Below are positions 29,893 to 38,700 of a stretch of DNA of 64,000 nt, piece by piece. Below the pieces are notes generated by a model, which was given only the letters and a program-made list of their open reading frames with translations, had not been told where the DNA came from and made no database searches. Where the stretch lies: contig NZ_JSYK01000002.1 in the NCBI RefSeq assembly GCF_000812875.1, forward strand, positions 186,001 to 250,000. Direction: 5' to 3'. The translations under genes and the position numbers were made by a program. Numbering within the stretch: the stretch's first letter is position 1; every line of letters starts with the position of its first letter. The DNA is from Kaistella solincola. GTDB taxonomy: Bacteria; Bacteroidota; Bacteroidia; Flavobacteriales; Weeksellaceae.

Positions 29893-29956
29893 CTATCATA
29901 GCAAAGTATTTTCTGCAGCAGCTTAAAGCATAATTCTTAGAGCTCACCGCTTTTTA

Positions 29957-30262
29957 TCACACTTTGATTTCTACGTCTACTCCGGAAGGAAGCTCTAATT
30001 TCATTAGCGCATCTACCGTTTTGGAAGAAGAAGAATAGATGTCCATCAATCTCTTGTGAGCTGAAAGCTGGAACTGTTCTCTTGCTTTTTTGTTTACGTG
30101 CGGAGATCTTAGTACGGTAAAGATTCTCTTGTTGGTTGGCAATGGAATCGGGCCGTTTACAACAGCGCCGGTAGCTTTTACCGTTTTTACGATTTTCTCA
30201 GCAGATTTGTCTACTAAATTGTAATCGTAAGATTTTAATTTTATTCTGATTCTTTGTGACAT
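29957..30262 (-). CDS. rpsJ: 30S ribosomal protein S10 (uS10)
   Basis: Head protein of 101 residues, also the NusE transcription factor in antitermination. [20 protein letters not shown] and the [20 protein letters not shown] loop are diagnostic. It lies 19 bases after fusA as the last str gene, followed by a terminator rather than by rplC. Confidence 0.97.
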   Translation of the reverse strand: MSQRIRIKLKSYDYNLVDKSAEKIVKTVKATGAVVNGPIPLPTNKRIFTVLRSPHVNKKAREQFQLSAHKRLMDIYSSSSKTVDALMKLELPSGVDVEIKV

Positions 30263-30281
30263 TTTGAACTAATTTAAATAA

Positions 30282-32399
30282 TTAACCTCTTGCGATTTCG
30301 ACTACTTTTTCAGCGACGTTTTGTGGTGCTGCTTCGTATTTCTCGAATTCCATTGAAGATGTTGCTCTACCTGAAGATAAGGTTCTAAGTGTAGTTACAT
30401 AACCAAACATTTCGGAAAGTGGAACAAATCCTTTGATGACTTTCGCATTGTTACGGTCGTCCATACCATTGATGGTACCCCGACGCTTGTTAAGGTCGCC
30501 TACGATATCACCCATATATTCTTCCGGTGTTACCACTTCAATTTTCATAATAGGTTCCATGATCACTGGTTTTGCTTTTTTACCAGCTTCTTTGAAGCCC
30601 ATTTTCGCAGCAAGTTCGAAAGAAAGTGCATCAGAATCCACCGGGTGGAAAGAGCCGTCTTTCAAAGTTACTTTAATTCCTTCGATTTCGAAACCTGCTA
30701 ACGGACCGTTTTTCATAGCTTCTTTGAAACCTTTTTCTACGGACGGAATGAATTCTTTCGGAATGTTACCACCTTTAATTTCGTTAACGAACTCAAGGCC
30801 TGGTTTGTTGTCGTCAGCCGGAGCCAACTCAAACACAATATCAGCAAATTTACCACGACCACCAGATTGTTTTTTGTAAACTTCTCTGTGGTTTGCAGAC
30901 ATGGTAAGGTTTTCTTTGTACTCTACCTGTGGCTGTCCCTGGTTAACTTCTACTTTAAACTCACGTCTCATACGGTCAACAATAATGTCGAGGTGAAGCT
31001 CACCCATACCGGAGATGATTGTCTGTCCTGAAGCTTCATCAGTTTTCACCTGGAAAGTTGGATCTTCTTCAGCCAATTTTGCCAAAGCGTTACCCATTTT
31101 ATCCTGGTCAGCTTTAGTCTTAGGCTCTACCGCGATACCGATTACCGGATCAGGGAATACCATAGATTCAAGAACAATAGGATGTTTCTCGTCACAAAGG
31201 GTATCACCGGTTTTGATGGATTTAAATCCAACCGCTGCACCAATGTCTCCAGCTTCGATATATTCAATTGGCTCCTGCTTGTTAGCGTGCATCTGGAAGA
31301 TACGGGAGATTCTTTCTTTATTGTTAGATCTAGTGTTCAAAACATAAGAACCAGCATCAAGTCTTCCTGAATAAGCTCTGAAGAATGCTAATCTTCCTAC
31401 GAAAGGATCGGTAGCAATCTTAAATGCCAAAGCTGCAAATGGTTCAGTTACGGAAGGCTTTCTTGAAATTGGCTCATCTGTTCTTGGGTCTGTACCGTCA
31501 ATCGCTTCCTTGTCCATTGGTGAAGGAAGATATCTACATACAGCATCAAGCATGAACTGTACTCCTTTATTTTTGAATGAAGAACCGCATGTCATCGGGA
31601 TAATACTCATATCCAAAGTAGCTGCTCTTAGCGCTGTGTGAACTTCTTCTTCGGTGATGGAATTTTCGTCTTCCATAAATTTCTCAAGAAGGTTTTCATC
31701 GTACGCAGCAATTTCTTCAATCAGTTGTGCTCTGTACTGCTTCACTTCATCAGCCATTTCAGCTGGGATGTCTACGATGTCAAAAGTAGAACCGTGGTTT
31801 TCCTCGTGCCATACAATCGCACGGTTTTTCACCAAGTCTACAACACCTTTGAAATCTGCTTCGTCACCAATTGGCAATACGATAGGCACTGCATTAGAAC
31901 CTAGCATTTCTCTTACCTGCTTACAAACGTTCAGGAAGTCAGCTCCCTGACGGTCCATTTTGTTTACAAAGCCCATACGTGCAACTTTGTAGTTGTCCGC
32001 AAGTCTCCAGTTGGTTTCAGACTGAGGCTCTACTCCGTCTACTGCAGAGAAAAGGAATACAAGACCATCAAGTACACGAAGTGAACGGTTTACCTCTACG
32101 GTAAAGTCAACGTGTCCCGGTGTATCTATGATGTTGAAGTGATAATTTTTAGCATCTGCAAGTGCTTTCCCTTGCTCAGTTGGGAATTTCCAGTCTACAG
32201 TTACTGCTGCAGATGTAATGGTAATCCCTCTTTCAGCTTCCTGCTCCATCCAGTCGGTTGTAGCACCACCTTCGTGAGTTTCACCAATTTTGTGGTTTTT
32301 TCCGGAATAAAATAAGATTCTTTCTGTAGTGGTGGTTTTCCCTGCATCAATGTGCGCAGCGATACCAATGTTTCTTGTAAGTTTAAGATCTCTTGCCAT
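30282..32399 (-). CDS. fusA: Elongation factor G
   Basis: GTPase that drives tRNA-mRNA translocation, and with RRF splits ribosomes. It has 705 residues with all five domains. GTPase motifs: [16 protein letters not shown] (P loop), DTPGHVDF (G3) and NKMDRQGAD (G4), and switch I ending RGITITSAA. The context rpsL-rpsG-fusA-rpsJ identifies it as canonical EF-G; tuf is not in this cluster. Confidence 0.98.
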   Translation of the reverse strand: MARDLKLTRNIGIAAHIDAGKTTTTERILFYSGKNHKIGETHEGGATTDWMEQEAERGITITSAAVTVDWKFPTEQGKALADAKNYHFNIIDTPGHVDFTVEVNRSLRVLDGLVFLFSAVDGVEPQSETNWRLADNYKVARMGFVNKMDRQGADFLNVCKQVREMLGSNAVPIVLPIGDEADFKGVVDLVKNRAIVWHEENHGSTFDIVDIPAEMADEVKQYRAQLIEEIAAYDENLLEKFMEDENSITEEEVHTALRAATLDMSIIPMTCGSSFKNKGVQFMLDAVCRYLPSPMDKEAIDGTDPRTDEPISRKPSVTEPFAALAFKIATDPFVGRLAFFRAYSGRLDAGSYVLNTRSNNKERISRIFQMHANKQEPIEYIEAGDIGAAVGFKSIKTGDTLCDEKHPIVLESMVFPDPVIGIAVEPKTKADQDKMGNALAKLAEEDPTFQVKTDEASGQTIISGMGELHLDIIVDRMRREFKVEVNQGQPQVEYKENLTMSANHREVYKKQSGGRGKFADIVFELAPADDNKPGLEFVNEIKGGNIPKEFIPSVEKGFKEAMKNGPLAGFEIEGIKVTLKDGSFHPVDSDALSFELAAKMGFKEAGKKAKPVIMEPIMKIEVVTPEEYMGDIVGDLNKRRGTINGMDDRNNAKVIKGFVPLSEMFGYVTTLRTLSSGRATSSMEFEKYEAAPQNVAEKVVEIARG

Positions 32400-32405
32400 T
32401 TCAGA

Positions 32406-32882
32406 TTAGAATTTAAAGTGTGAAAATGCTTTGTTAGCTTCAGCCATTCTATGAGTGTCTGTTTTCTTTTTGTACGCAGCACCTTCTTCTTTCGCAGCAG
32501 CGATAACTTCAGCAGCTAATTTAGATGCCATAGATTTATCGTTTCTTGCTTTAGAATATTTGATTAACCATTTCATCGCCATAGAAATTTTTCTGTCAGC
32601 GCGGATTGGCATTGGAATCTGGAAGTTTGCACCACCAATTCTTCTTGAACGTACTTCTACGTGTGGCATAACGTTAGTCAAAGCATCTTTCCAAATTTCA
32701 AGTGCCGACTTTTCGTTTTCTCCTTTTTTGCTTTCTACGATATCTAATGCATCATAGAAAATTTTGAATGCGATGGATTTTTTACCATCAAACATCAAAT
32801 TGTTTACAAATCTCGTTACCAGTTGATCACTAAATTTAGGATCCGGTAACAAGGGTCTTTTTTTCGCTTTCGTCTTTCTCAT
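32406..32882 (-). CDS. rpsG: 30S ribosomal protein S7 (uS7)
   Basis: Primary 16S-binding protein that organises the 30S head, 158 residues: [20 protein letters not shown] and [20 protein letters not shown] are family signatures. S7 often represses the str operon by binding the rpsL-rpsG junction; the junction here is 25 bases and shows no obvious structure. Confidence 0.97.
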   Translation of the reverse strand: MRKTKAKKRPLLPDPKFSDQLVTRFVNNLMFDGKKSIAFKIFYDALDIVESKKGENEKSALEIWKDALTNVMPHVEVRSRRIGGANFQIPMPIRADRKISMAMKWLIKYSKARNDKSMASKLAAEVIAAAKEEGAAYKKKTDTHRMAEANKAFSHFKF

Positions 32883-32907
32883 TGTTTCGTTTCTTAAAAA
32901 TTAGTGA

Positions 32908-33321
32908 TTACTTTTTCTTACCTTTTGCCGGTGCTGCAGCAGCCTGACCTGGTTTTGGTCTCTTAGCCCCGTACTTAGATCTTCTCTGAGTTCTTCCAGC
33001 TACACCTGCGGTGTCCAAAGCTCCACGAACAATGTGATAACGTACTCCCGGTAGGTCTTTCACCCTTCCGCCTCTAACCAATACTATCGAGTGCTCTTGA
33101 AGATTATGTCCTTCGCCCGGGATATAGGCGTTAACTTCTTTACCGTTAGAAAGTCTTACCCTTGCTACTTTTCTAAGTGCAGAGTTAGGTTTCTTAGGGG
33201 TGGTGGTATATACTCTTGTACATACACCTCGTCTTTGTGGACAAGATTCAAGGGCAGCCGATTTGCTCTTCTTGGCAAGCGAGACTCTTCCTTTTCTTAC
33301 TAGTTGTTGAATAGTAGGCAT
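32908..33321 (-). CDS. rpsL: 30S ribosomal protein S12 (uS12)
   Basis: Decoding-centre protein of 137 residues. The conserved [20 protein letters not shown] contains the Lys position whose changes give streptomycin resistance in other bacteria; Lys is present here (wild-type). The second loop is [19 protein letters not shown]. The C-terminal [13 protein letters not shown] tail is a Bacteroidota-type extension. It is the first str gene, with a near-perfect promoter upstream. Confidence 0.98.
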   Translation of the reverse strand: MPTIQQLVRKGRVSLAKKSKSAALESCPQRRGVCTRVYTTTPKKPNSALRKVARVRLSNGKEVNAYIPGEGHNLQEHSIVLVRGGRVKDLPGVRYHIVRGALDTAGVAGRTQRRSKYGAKRPKPGQAAAAPAKGKKK

Positions 33322-33344
33322 TTAATTGCTTTTTATTTTAGGGG

Positions 33345-33375
33345 GCAAAAATACAATTTTTTTTCGAATTGGCAA
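33345..33375 (-). promoter_or_regulatory. Near-consensus promoter of the str operon
   Basis: Minus strand: TTG, exactly 19 bases, TATTTTTGC, ending 23 bases before the rpsL ATG. A strong example of the flavobacterial consensus. Confidence 0.82.
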
Positions 33376-33524
33376 ACGTGCCTTTCTTTTAATTTTTAAT
33401 TAAAATTTTTAGCATATCTATTTATATATATCAACCGGCTAAAAGTTTTCCTCATTTAAAAATATTTATTTGCCGCTATTTTGCCTAAAAATCCCGTTTT
33501 ACCAGTTTATTGGTTTTGAATTTC

Positions 33525-33533
33525 TAAATTTGC
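33525..33533 (+). promoter_or_regulatory. Probable -7 element of pncB
   Basis: TAAATTTGC, 20 bases before the pncB ATG; no TTG at the right distance. A GCCG/GCC repeat piece lies at 33472-33485 just upstream. Confidence 0.55.
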
Positions 33534-33553
33534 TCTTACACTAACCTATATAT

Positions 33554-34735
33554 ATGAGTGAAGTCCGTTTAAGGTCAATTCTCGACAATGATTTTTATAA
33601 AATCACCATGCAGAATGCCGTAATTAAACTCTTTCCCAACGAAAAAGTAAAATATCAGTTCATCAACCGCGGCAAACATTATTTTCCACCCGGTTTCGCC
33701 GAAGAACTTCGCCGAAGCATCAATGCCATGGCTGAATTGAAGCTGACGCGCGACGAAAAGAAATTTCTGCAGATCATGTGTCCGTATCTCGATATGCCGT
33801 ATCTCGATTTTCTTGCAGGCTATCATTACGATCCTTCAGAAGTTTCAATCGTTCAGACCGAAGATAATCTCGAAGTCACTGTGGAAGGCCAATGGTACCG
33901 CACCATTTTGTGGGAAGTTCCAATTCTCGCGCTTATTTCCGAACTGCATTACGAAATGAATAATATGCAGCGCAATTCCGATGAATTTGTCATCCAGAAT
34001 ACTTTAGAAAAGGCCGGTCAGCTTAACAACCTTCATGTCACTTTCGCGGAATTTGGGACGCGTCGCCGTCATTCCTACAAAGTTCAGGATTTGGTCGTGG
34101 AATCGCTGGTGAAAAATAATTCCTCCGGAAACTTTATTGGCAGCTCCAATGTGCATTTTGCGATGAAATATGGTGTAAAACCCATCGGCACGCACGCGCA
34201 TGAATGGTTCATGTTTCATGGCGCCGAATATGGCTTCAAAATGGCAAACGCACTTTCGCTCGAACATTGGGTTGATGTTTACCGCGGTGATTTGGGAGTG
34301 GCACTTTCCGACACCTACACCACCGAAGTTTTTTTCCGGCAGTTTGACAAGAAATTTGCAAAACTCTTTGATGGTGTTCGGCACGACAGCGGAGACCCGA
34401 TAGAATTTGCCAACAAAACCATCGACCATTACAAGAAAAACGGCATCAATCCACTCTTTAAATACATTATTTTTTCTGATGGTTTAAACCTTGAGAAAGT
34501 AGAAGAAATCACCAAAGCCTGCGAAGGCAGAATCGGGATTTCTTTCGGTATCGGCACCAATTTAACCAATGATGTCGGCTTAAAACCGATGAATATCGTG
34601 ATGAAATTAATCGCAGCACAATCCATCACCGGCGATTGGATTCCCACCGTAAAACTTTCGGACGAACACGGGAAATACACCGGTGATCCGAAAATGATTG
34701 AGCTTGCTAAAGAATTTTTAAAAATCGATGCTTAA
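33554..34735 (+). CDS. pncB: Nicotinate phosphoribosyltransferase
   Basis: Makes nicotinate mononucleotide from nicotinate and PRPP, coupled to ATP hydrolysis, in NAD salvage. It has 393 residues, the length of the proteobacterial-type enzyme. FYKITMQNAV opens the barrel, FGTRRRHSYKVQ and the His of IGTHAHEWFM (the phosphorylated His region) are present, and the phosphate-binding IIFSDGLNLEKVEEI and GIGTNLTND follow. A GATGC-TTAA-GCATC hairpin covers the stop codon (34727-34740) and could act as a weak terminator before the next gene 23 bases on. Confidence 0.95.
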   Translation: MSEVRLRSILDNDFYKITMQNAVIKLFPNEKVKYQFINRGKHYFPPGFAEELRRSINAMAELKLTRDEKKFLQIMCPYLDMPYLDFLAGYHYDPSEVSIVQTEDNLEVTVEGQWYRTILWEVPILALISELHYEMNNMQRNSDEFVIQNTLEKAGQLNNLHVTFAEFGTRRRHSYKVQDLVVESLVKNNSSGNFIGSSNVHFAMKYGVKPIGTHAHEWFMFHGAEYGFKMANALSLEHWVDVYRGDLGVALSDTYTTEVFFRQFDKKFAKLFDGVRHDSGDPIEFANKTIDHYKKNGINPLFKYIIFSDGLNLEKVEEITKACEGRIGISFGIGTNLTNDVGLKPMNIVMKLIAAQSITGDWIPTVKLSDEHGKYTGDPKMIELAKEFLKIDA

Positions 34736-34758
34736 GCATCTTTCAAACCATTAATATC

Positions 34759-35232
34759 ATGAAAAAAATTCTGCCCTTTATAGCCCTTTTTTTGCTTTTT
34801 GCAAATTTCACCGCGCAGGTGAAGATTCCTGGAGAAAAATTCAATCAAAGGTTAGCGGACTCTCTTGGCGCCGATCAGCGAGGAATGAAAAACTATATGT
34901 TGGTCATTTTGAAAACCGGACCAAATGACGCCGTGATTTCAGATAAAAAAGAAAGAGAAAAACTTTTCGAAGGTCATTTCTCAAATATGACAGCGATGGA
35001 GAAAAGTGGCAAACTCAAACTCGCCGGTCCTTTCGCGACAAAAAACACCTTGAATTACCGCGGAATTTTTCTTCTTGATGTGCCGACAGAAACAGAAGCC
35101 GCAGCCTTGCTTCAAAATGATCCCACCATAAAAAACGGCATTTTTACCGTAGAAATTTTGCCGTGGTATGGTTCGGCCGCCATTCCGATGCATCTTAAAT
35201 ATCACCATCAAATTTCGAAAGCTAAACCTTAA
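34759..35232 (+). CDS. Exported YciI-like protein
   Basis: A 157-residue protein with a signal peptide (MKKILPFIALFLLFANFTAQ), so it is likely periplasmic. Residues about 45-140 resemble a YciI-like dimeric alpha/beta-barrel domain: a central YMLVILKTGPND strand, a HFSNMTAMEKSGKLKLAGPF helix-loop, and AAALLQNDPTIKNGIFTVEI near the end. The pattern is that of the H-x-x-x-M/L helix and AGPF loop of the family. It is probably co-transcribed with pncB. YciI-type proteins are usually cytosolic; export is a Bacteroidota variation. The reaction is unknown. Confidence 0.75.
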   Translation: MKKILPFIALFLLFANFTAQVKIPGEKFNQRLADSLGADQRGMKNYMLVILKTGPNDAVISDKKEREKLFEGHFSNMTAMEKSGKLKLAGPFATKNTLNYRGIFLLDVPTETEAAALLQNDPTIKNGIFTVEILPWYGSAAIPMHLKYHHQISKAKP

Positions 35233-35293
35233 TTTAAAAGTTGAATTCTTCAGCTATTTTTCCACAATTTAAAAATATCCGCTTATTTCTCCC

Positions 35294-35301
35294 TATTTTT
35301 G
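35294..35301 (+). promoter_or_regulatory. -7 element almost abutting the rmuC start
   Basis: TATTTTTG ends four bases before the rmuC ATG. With the usual -7 geometry the transcript would begin at or within a few bases of the ATG (leaderless or nearly so). Confidence 0.45.
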
Positions 35302-35305
35302 AAAT

Positions 35306-36814
35306 ATGGAAATCACGACTTTATTTATAGGAATTCTTCTTGGCGCAATCATCGGCGCTGTCATTTTATATTTTGTGCTGAAATCCTCGCATTTGCCGCG
35401 AAAAACTTACGATGACGTCAATCAAAATTTCATCCGCACGCAATCGGAACTCGAAAATTCTGCGGTAAAAATCCGGGAATTAAACGAATTTTTTCAAAAG
35501 GAAAAAGAAACCAATCAATCGCAAACCGAAATTCTGAACCAGCTTAAAAATGAAATTGCCACGCTGAACGCGGAATATTCTTCAATTCAAAACCAATTTC
35601 ATGAACAGCGCGAAACAAATGCCCAGCAGACTGCGCAAATCAACCATTTAATCGCTGAAAAGCAGGATATTTTTGGTAAAAATTCTGAACTCAGCGCCAT
35701 CAATGAAACTTTGAAAAATTCCCTCGACAATCAAAAGGAGGAAATCACCAAAATGCAGGAGCTGGCGAAAAACGAATTTCAAAATCTTGCGACAAAAATT
35801 CTGGAAGAAAAAACGAAAAAATTCACCGAAACAAACCGGGAAAATCTTGACCTTTTACTGAAACCTCTTGGAGAAAACCTGGAAACTTTCAAAAAAAGAG
35901 TAAACGAAGTTTATGATAATGAAGCCAGAGAAAGGTTTTCATTAAATAACACCATCAAACTGATGATGGAACAAACCAACAAAATCAGCCAGGAAGCGAA
36001 CAACCTTGCCACCGCGCTTAAAGGGCAAACCAAAACCCAAGGCGATTGGGGCGAATTGATTCTGGAAAGAATTCTGGAAGATTCCGGTCTTACAAAAGAC
36101 CGCGAATATTTTACCCAGTTCAATATTAAAAATGAAAACGGGGAAAACCAACGGCCCGACTTTATGTTGAAACTTCCTGGAAACCAAATTGTAATCATCG
36201 ATTCCAAAGTATCGCTAAATGCCTACGAAAGAATGGTTTCTGCAGAAAATGAAGATGACAGAAATGCAAATCTCAAGCTTCACATCGCCGCTGTACGAAA
36301 GCATGTTGACACCCTTGCGCTGAAAAGATATGATCATCTGAAGGAATCTCTGGATTTTACCATTATGTTCATCCCGGTAGAACCGGCTTTCTTGACCGCG
36401 CTTCAGTACGACACACAACTTTGGAACTATGCATATAAAAAACATATCATTCTTTTAAGTCCCACAAATCTCATTGCTTATTTGAAACTTATTTCAGATG
36501 TCTGGAAAAGGGCTGACCAAAACCAGAATGCTGAAGAAATTGCGCGGCAGGCAGGCGCACTTTTCGATAAGTTCGAAGGATTTGTCAGCGATCTTTTGAA
36601 AATCGGAAAAAAGATGGATGACGCTAAAGGTGATTATGAAAATGCAATGAAGAAACTAACAACCGGTCGCGGAAATCTCGTTGGCAGCGTACAGCGGATT
36701 AAGCAATTAGGAGCATCAACGCGAAAACACCTGCCGGAAGCGCTTTTAGAACGGGCAAACGATGAATCTGAAATCAGTCTTTTTGATGAAAAAGAAGAAA
36801 ATAATCAATTGTAA
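35306..36814 (+). CDS. rmuC: DNA recombination protein RmuC
   Basis: RmuC family protein of 502 residues; the family limits inversions at short repeats, with a fold related to nucleases, but the biochemistry is not settled. There is one N-terminal membrane helix (TLFIGILLGAIIGAVILYFV), a long Gln/Asn/Glu-rich coiled coil (about 35-190), then the RmuC core: LKGQTKTQGDWGELILERIL, RPDFMLKLPGNQIVIIDSKV and PVEPAFLTALQYD. The final acidic tail (ESEISLFDEKEENNQL) is variable. The next gene starts directly after its stop codon (TAAATG), so the two form an operon. Confidence 0.93.
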   Translation: MEITTLFIGILLGAIIGAVILYFVLKSSHLPRKTYDDVNQNFIRTQSELENSAVKIRELNEFFQKEKETNQSQTEILNQLKNEIATLNAEYSSIQNQFHEQRETNAQQTAQINHLIAEKQDIFGKNSELSAINETLKNSLDNQKEEITKMQELAKNEFQNLATKILEEKTKKFTETNRENLDLLLKPLGENLETFKKRVNEVYDNEARERFSLNNTIKLMMEQTNKISQEANNLATALKGQTKTQGDWGELILERILEDSGLTKDREYFTQFNIKNENGENQRPDFMLKLPGNQIVIIDSKVSLNAYERMVSAENEDDRNANLKLHIAAVRKHVDTLALKRYDHLKESLDFTIMFIPVEPAFLTALQYDTQLWNYAYKKHIILLSPTNLIAYLKLISDVWKRADQNQNAEEIARQAGALFDKFEGFVSDLLKIGKKMDDAKGDYENAMKKLTTGRGNLVGSVQRIKQLGASTRKHLPEALLERANDESEISLFDEKEENNQL

Positions 36815-37585
36815 ATGATGCTGATTGAAAGTTTCCAGAACGAGAAGATAAAATATGTGATACGCCTCCTTTCGGACAACCGTTTCCGGAAAAAAGAAGG
36901 CGTATTTGCCGTGGAAGGAAAACAGGAAAATGAGCGCGCGCAAAAATTCGGCTTTAAAAACCAGGAATTTTATATCGCTGAAAGTATTTTCAAAGACCAG
37001 CTTCCAGACGGAAAAATTCATTTGGTTTCAGATAAAGTTTATGATAAAATCGCGTATCGAGGCACTTCGGAAGGAATAATCGGGGTGTACAAAACGCCGG
37101 AAACCAAGCTTGAAGATTTTAAACCTTCAGAAAATTCGGCGGTGATTATCGTAGAAAGTGTAGAAAAACCGGGCAATTTGGGCGCAATTTTAAGAAGTTG
37201 TGAAGCTTTCGGCATCGAAGCTTTAATTATTACCGACTCCAGGGTCGATTTTTTTAATCCTAATGTCATCCGCTCCAGCGTGGGCTGTTTGTTTGGAATG
37301 AATATTTTCGCTTCAAGCAATGAAAAAGTCGCGGAATTCCTGAAGGAAAACGACTTTAATGTGTACACCACTTTTATGGATGAAAGCGCAGAGCCGCTTC
37401 AAAACCGAAATTTTTGCCAGAAAAGCGCCATAATTTTTGGTACTGAACATTCGGGGCTCACCGATTTTTGGCTGGGGAAAGGTTTAAACACCATTATCCC
37501 AATGGCTGGAAGTATAGATTCTCTGAATCTGAGCAACGCTGTCGCAATTTGCAGCTATGAAATTTTAAGACAGAAAATGAAATAA
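36815..37585 (+). CDS. SpoU/TrmH family RNA 2'-O-methyltransferase
   Basis: SAM-dependent RNA ribose methyltransferase of the SPOUT class, 256 residues. An N-terminal L30e-like substrate-binding domain is followed by SpoU motifs 1-3: VEKPGNLGAILRSCEAFGIE, IIFGTEHSGLTDFWL and SLNLSNAVAICSYEILRQK. The start may be 36815 or 36818 (ATGATG). It is immediately downstream of rmuC. Whether the target is 23S rRNA or a tRNA is unclear. Confidence 0.9.
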   Translation: MMLIESFQNEKIKYVIRLLSDNRFRKKEGVFAVEGKQENERAQKFGFKNQEFYIAESIFKDQLPDGKIHLVSDKVYDKIAYRGTSEGIIGVYKTPETKLEDFKPSENSAVIIVESVEKPGNLGAILRSCEAFGIEALIITDSRVDFFNPNVIRSSVGCLFGMNIFASSNEKVAEFLKENDFNVYTTFMDESAEPLQNRNFCQKSAIIFGTEHSGLTDFWLGKGLNTIIPMAGSIDSLNLSNAVAICSYEILRQKMK

Positions 37586-37587
37586 AA

Positions 37588-37620
37588 AAAACCGTTTCTA
37601 AAAAGAAACGGCTTTTTTTT
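37588..37620. terminator. Terminator between the methyltransferase and the Ala-rich lipoprotein gene
   Basis: CCGTTTCT-AAAA-AGAAACGG with A and T runs on both sides; serves both convergent genes. Confidence 0.85.
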
Positions 37621-37638
37621 GTGAGCTTTAAGCTAAGA

Positions 37639-37965
37639 TTATTTTGCAGCGTCAGCAGCATCTTTAGCAGCATCTTTAGCAGCATCAGCAGCACCAGTTG
37701 CAGCATCAGCAGCACCTTTAGCAGCATCTTTAGCTTGGTCAGCAGCAGCGTCAGTAGTAGCAGAAGCAGCATCTTTAGCAGCGTCAACAGTAACTTCAGC
37801 AGCAGAATCAACAACAGTAGCAGCAGAATCAGCTACCATTGCAGCAGAATCAGCAAGAGTTGCAGATGCAGAATCAGAAGCGTTAGCAGTTTCTACAGTT
37901 TCAGTTTTGTTACAAGCTACTAAAGCTACAGCAGCGATTGCAGCTGCGAAAAATGATTTTTTCAT
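37639..37965 (-). CDS. Ala/Asp/Lys-rich lipoprotein, long copy
   Basis: A 108-residue lipoprotein. The signal MKKSFFAAAIAAVALVAC ends in the lipobox Cys. The mature part is very low in complexity: DSAA/DSAT units and then Ala-Asp-Lys repeats such as DAAKDAAKDAADAAK, likely an amphipathic helix of the kind seen in desiccation- or stress-related proteins. The first 29 residues match the downstream-encoded paralog at 38309 (one change at residue 30), and the upstream noncoding DNA also matches. It probably has its own TATCTTTG element (38022-38029). No function is assigned. Confidence 0.85.
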   Translation of the reverse strand: MKKSFFAAAIAAVALVACNKTETVETANASDSASATLADSAAMVADSAATVVDSAAEVTVDAAKDAASATTDAAADQAKDAAKGAADAATGAADAAKDAAKDAADAAK

Positions 37966-38253
37966 AATAAGTTAAATTTAATTGTTTTGTTTTCTGTTTG
38001 CGTTCATTCATTTGAACAGAACAAAGATATAGCGAGAAAAAAAATTGTTTCTGAAAATTACTTGTAATCTCCTTGTAAAAATATTTTACAAAAAAACAAA
38101 GCTGATTTTCAACATCTTAAAGTAAAAACCTGCCTTTTTAAGGTTCCTCAATATATCATGTTAAGGATAAAACTTATCTTTAAATGATGAAGAATAATTA
38201 AAATAGAATTGCATTATGTGTTTGGCGCCAGGTGGGAGCGTTATTCATTTAAG
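37966..38253. promoter_or_regulatory. Spacer between the two tandem lipoprotein genes with a duplicated promoter/leader
   Basis: The first 90 or so bases match the region upstream of the second paralog: a leader with a GTTCA-N6-TGAAC hairpin, TATCTTTG (minus, 38022-38029) and AGCGAGAAAAAAA. The rest (about 38060-38250) is AT-rich with nothing else recognised. Confidence 0.6.
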
Positions 38254-38259
38254 AATAAA

Positions 38260-38292
38260 AAAACCGCCACGCACTGAAGCGGGCGGTTTTTA
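38260..38292 (-). terminator. Terminator of the short lipoprotein gene
   Basis: AAAAACCGCC / GGCGGTTTTT with a 13-base loop, T run on the minus strand, 17 bases after the stop at 38309. Confidence 0.8.
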
Positions 38293-38308
38293 TTGGAAGC
38301 TAAAATAA

Positions 38309-38533
38309 TTATTTAGCAGCTTCTACGTCAGCTTTGATTGAATCAGTAGCAGCTTCAGCAGTTGCCTGAACTGAATCAACAGCAGCAGTTTCAGTAGAAT
38401 CGATTGCTTCGATTGTAGAATCAGCAACAACTTCTAAAGAATCAGTTGCGTTAGCAGTTTCTACAGTTTCAGTTTTGTTACAAGCTACTAAAGCTACAGC
38501 AGCAATAGCAGCTGCGAAAAATGATTTTTTCAT
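38309..38533 (-). CDS. Small Ala/Asp-rich lipoprotein, short copy
   Basis: A 74-residue lipoprotein, tandem paralog of the gene at 37639. Signal peptide and residues up to ETVETANA are identical; the mature part has DS/VDST-type repeats (DSTIEAIDSTETAAVDSVQA) and a helical Ala/Glu/Asp end but lacks the expanded AADAAK block. Its -7 element TATCTTTG (38589-38596) faces away from the divergent promoter of the gene at 38701, only 16 bases apart. Confidence 0.85.
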   Translation of the reverse strand: MKKSFFAAAIAAVALVACNKTETVETANATDSLEVVADSTIEAIDSTETAAVDSVQATAEAATDSIKADVEAAK

Positions 38534-38611
38534 AATAAATTAAATTTAATTGTTTGTTTCTTGTTTGCGTTCATTAATTTGAACAGGACAAAGATATAGC
38601 GAGAAAAAAAT

Positions 38612-38642
38612 TTGTTTCCGAAAATTAATTGTTTTATATTTG
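38612..38642 (+). promoter_or_regulatory. Promoter of the membrane protein/lipoprotein pair
   Basis: TTG, 20 bases, TATATTTG on the plus strand. A start near 38648 would leave about 50 bases of leader before the TTG start codon at 38701. Confidence 0.65.
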
Positions 38643-38700
38643 TAAAACCGATTTACAAAAAAGGACTACTGAAAATCAATAAATTACACCTATTCTGCAA

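Noticed and set aside
27338-29956. Insertion sequence or integron in the split between str and S10 operons
   Set aside because: No transposase or integrase-like frame and no terminal inverted repeats pairing the ends; only short repeats and two small membrane-protein genes.
37494-37923. Leu- and Ser-rich frames across the Ala-rich lipoprotein
   Set aside because: Shadow frames of a codon-biased Ala/Asp repeat.
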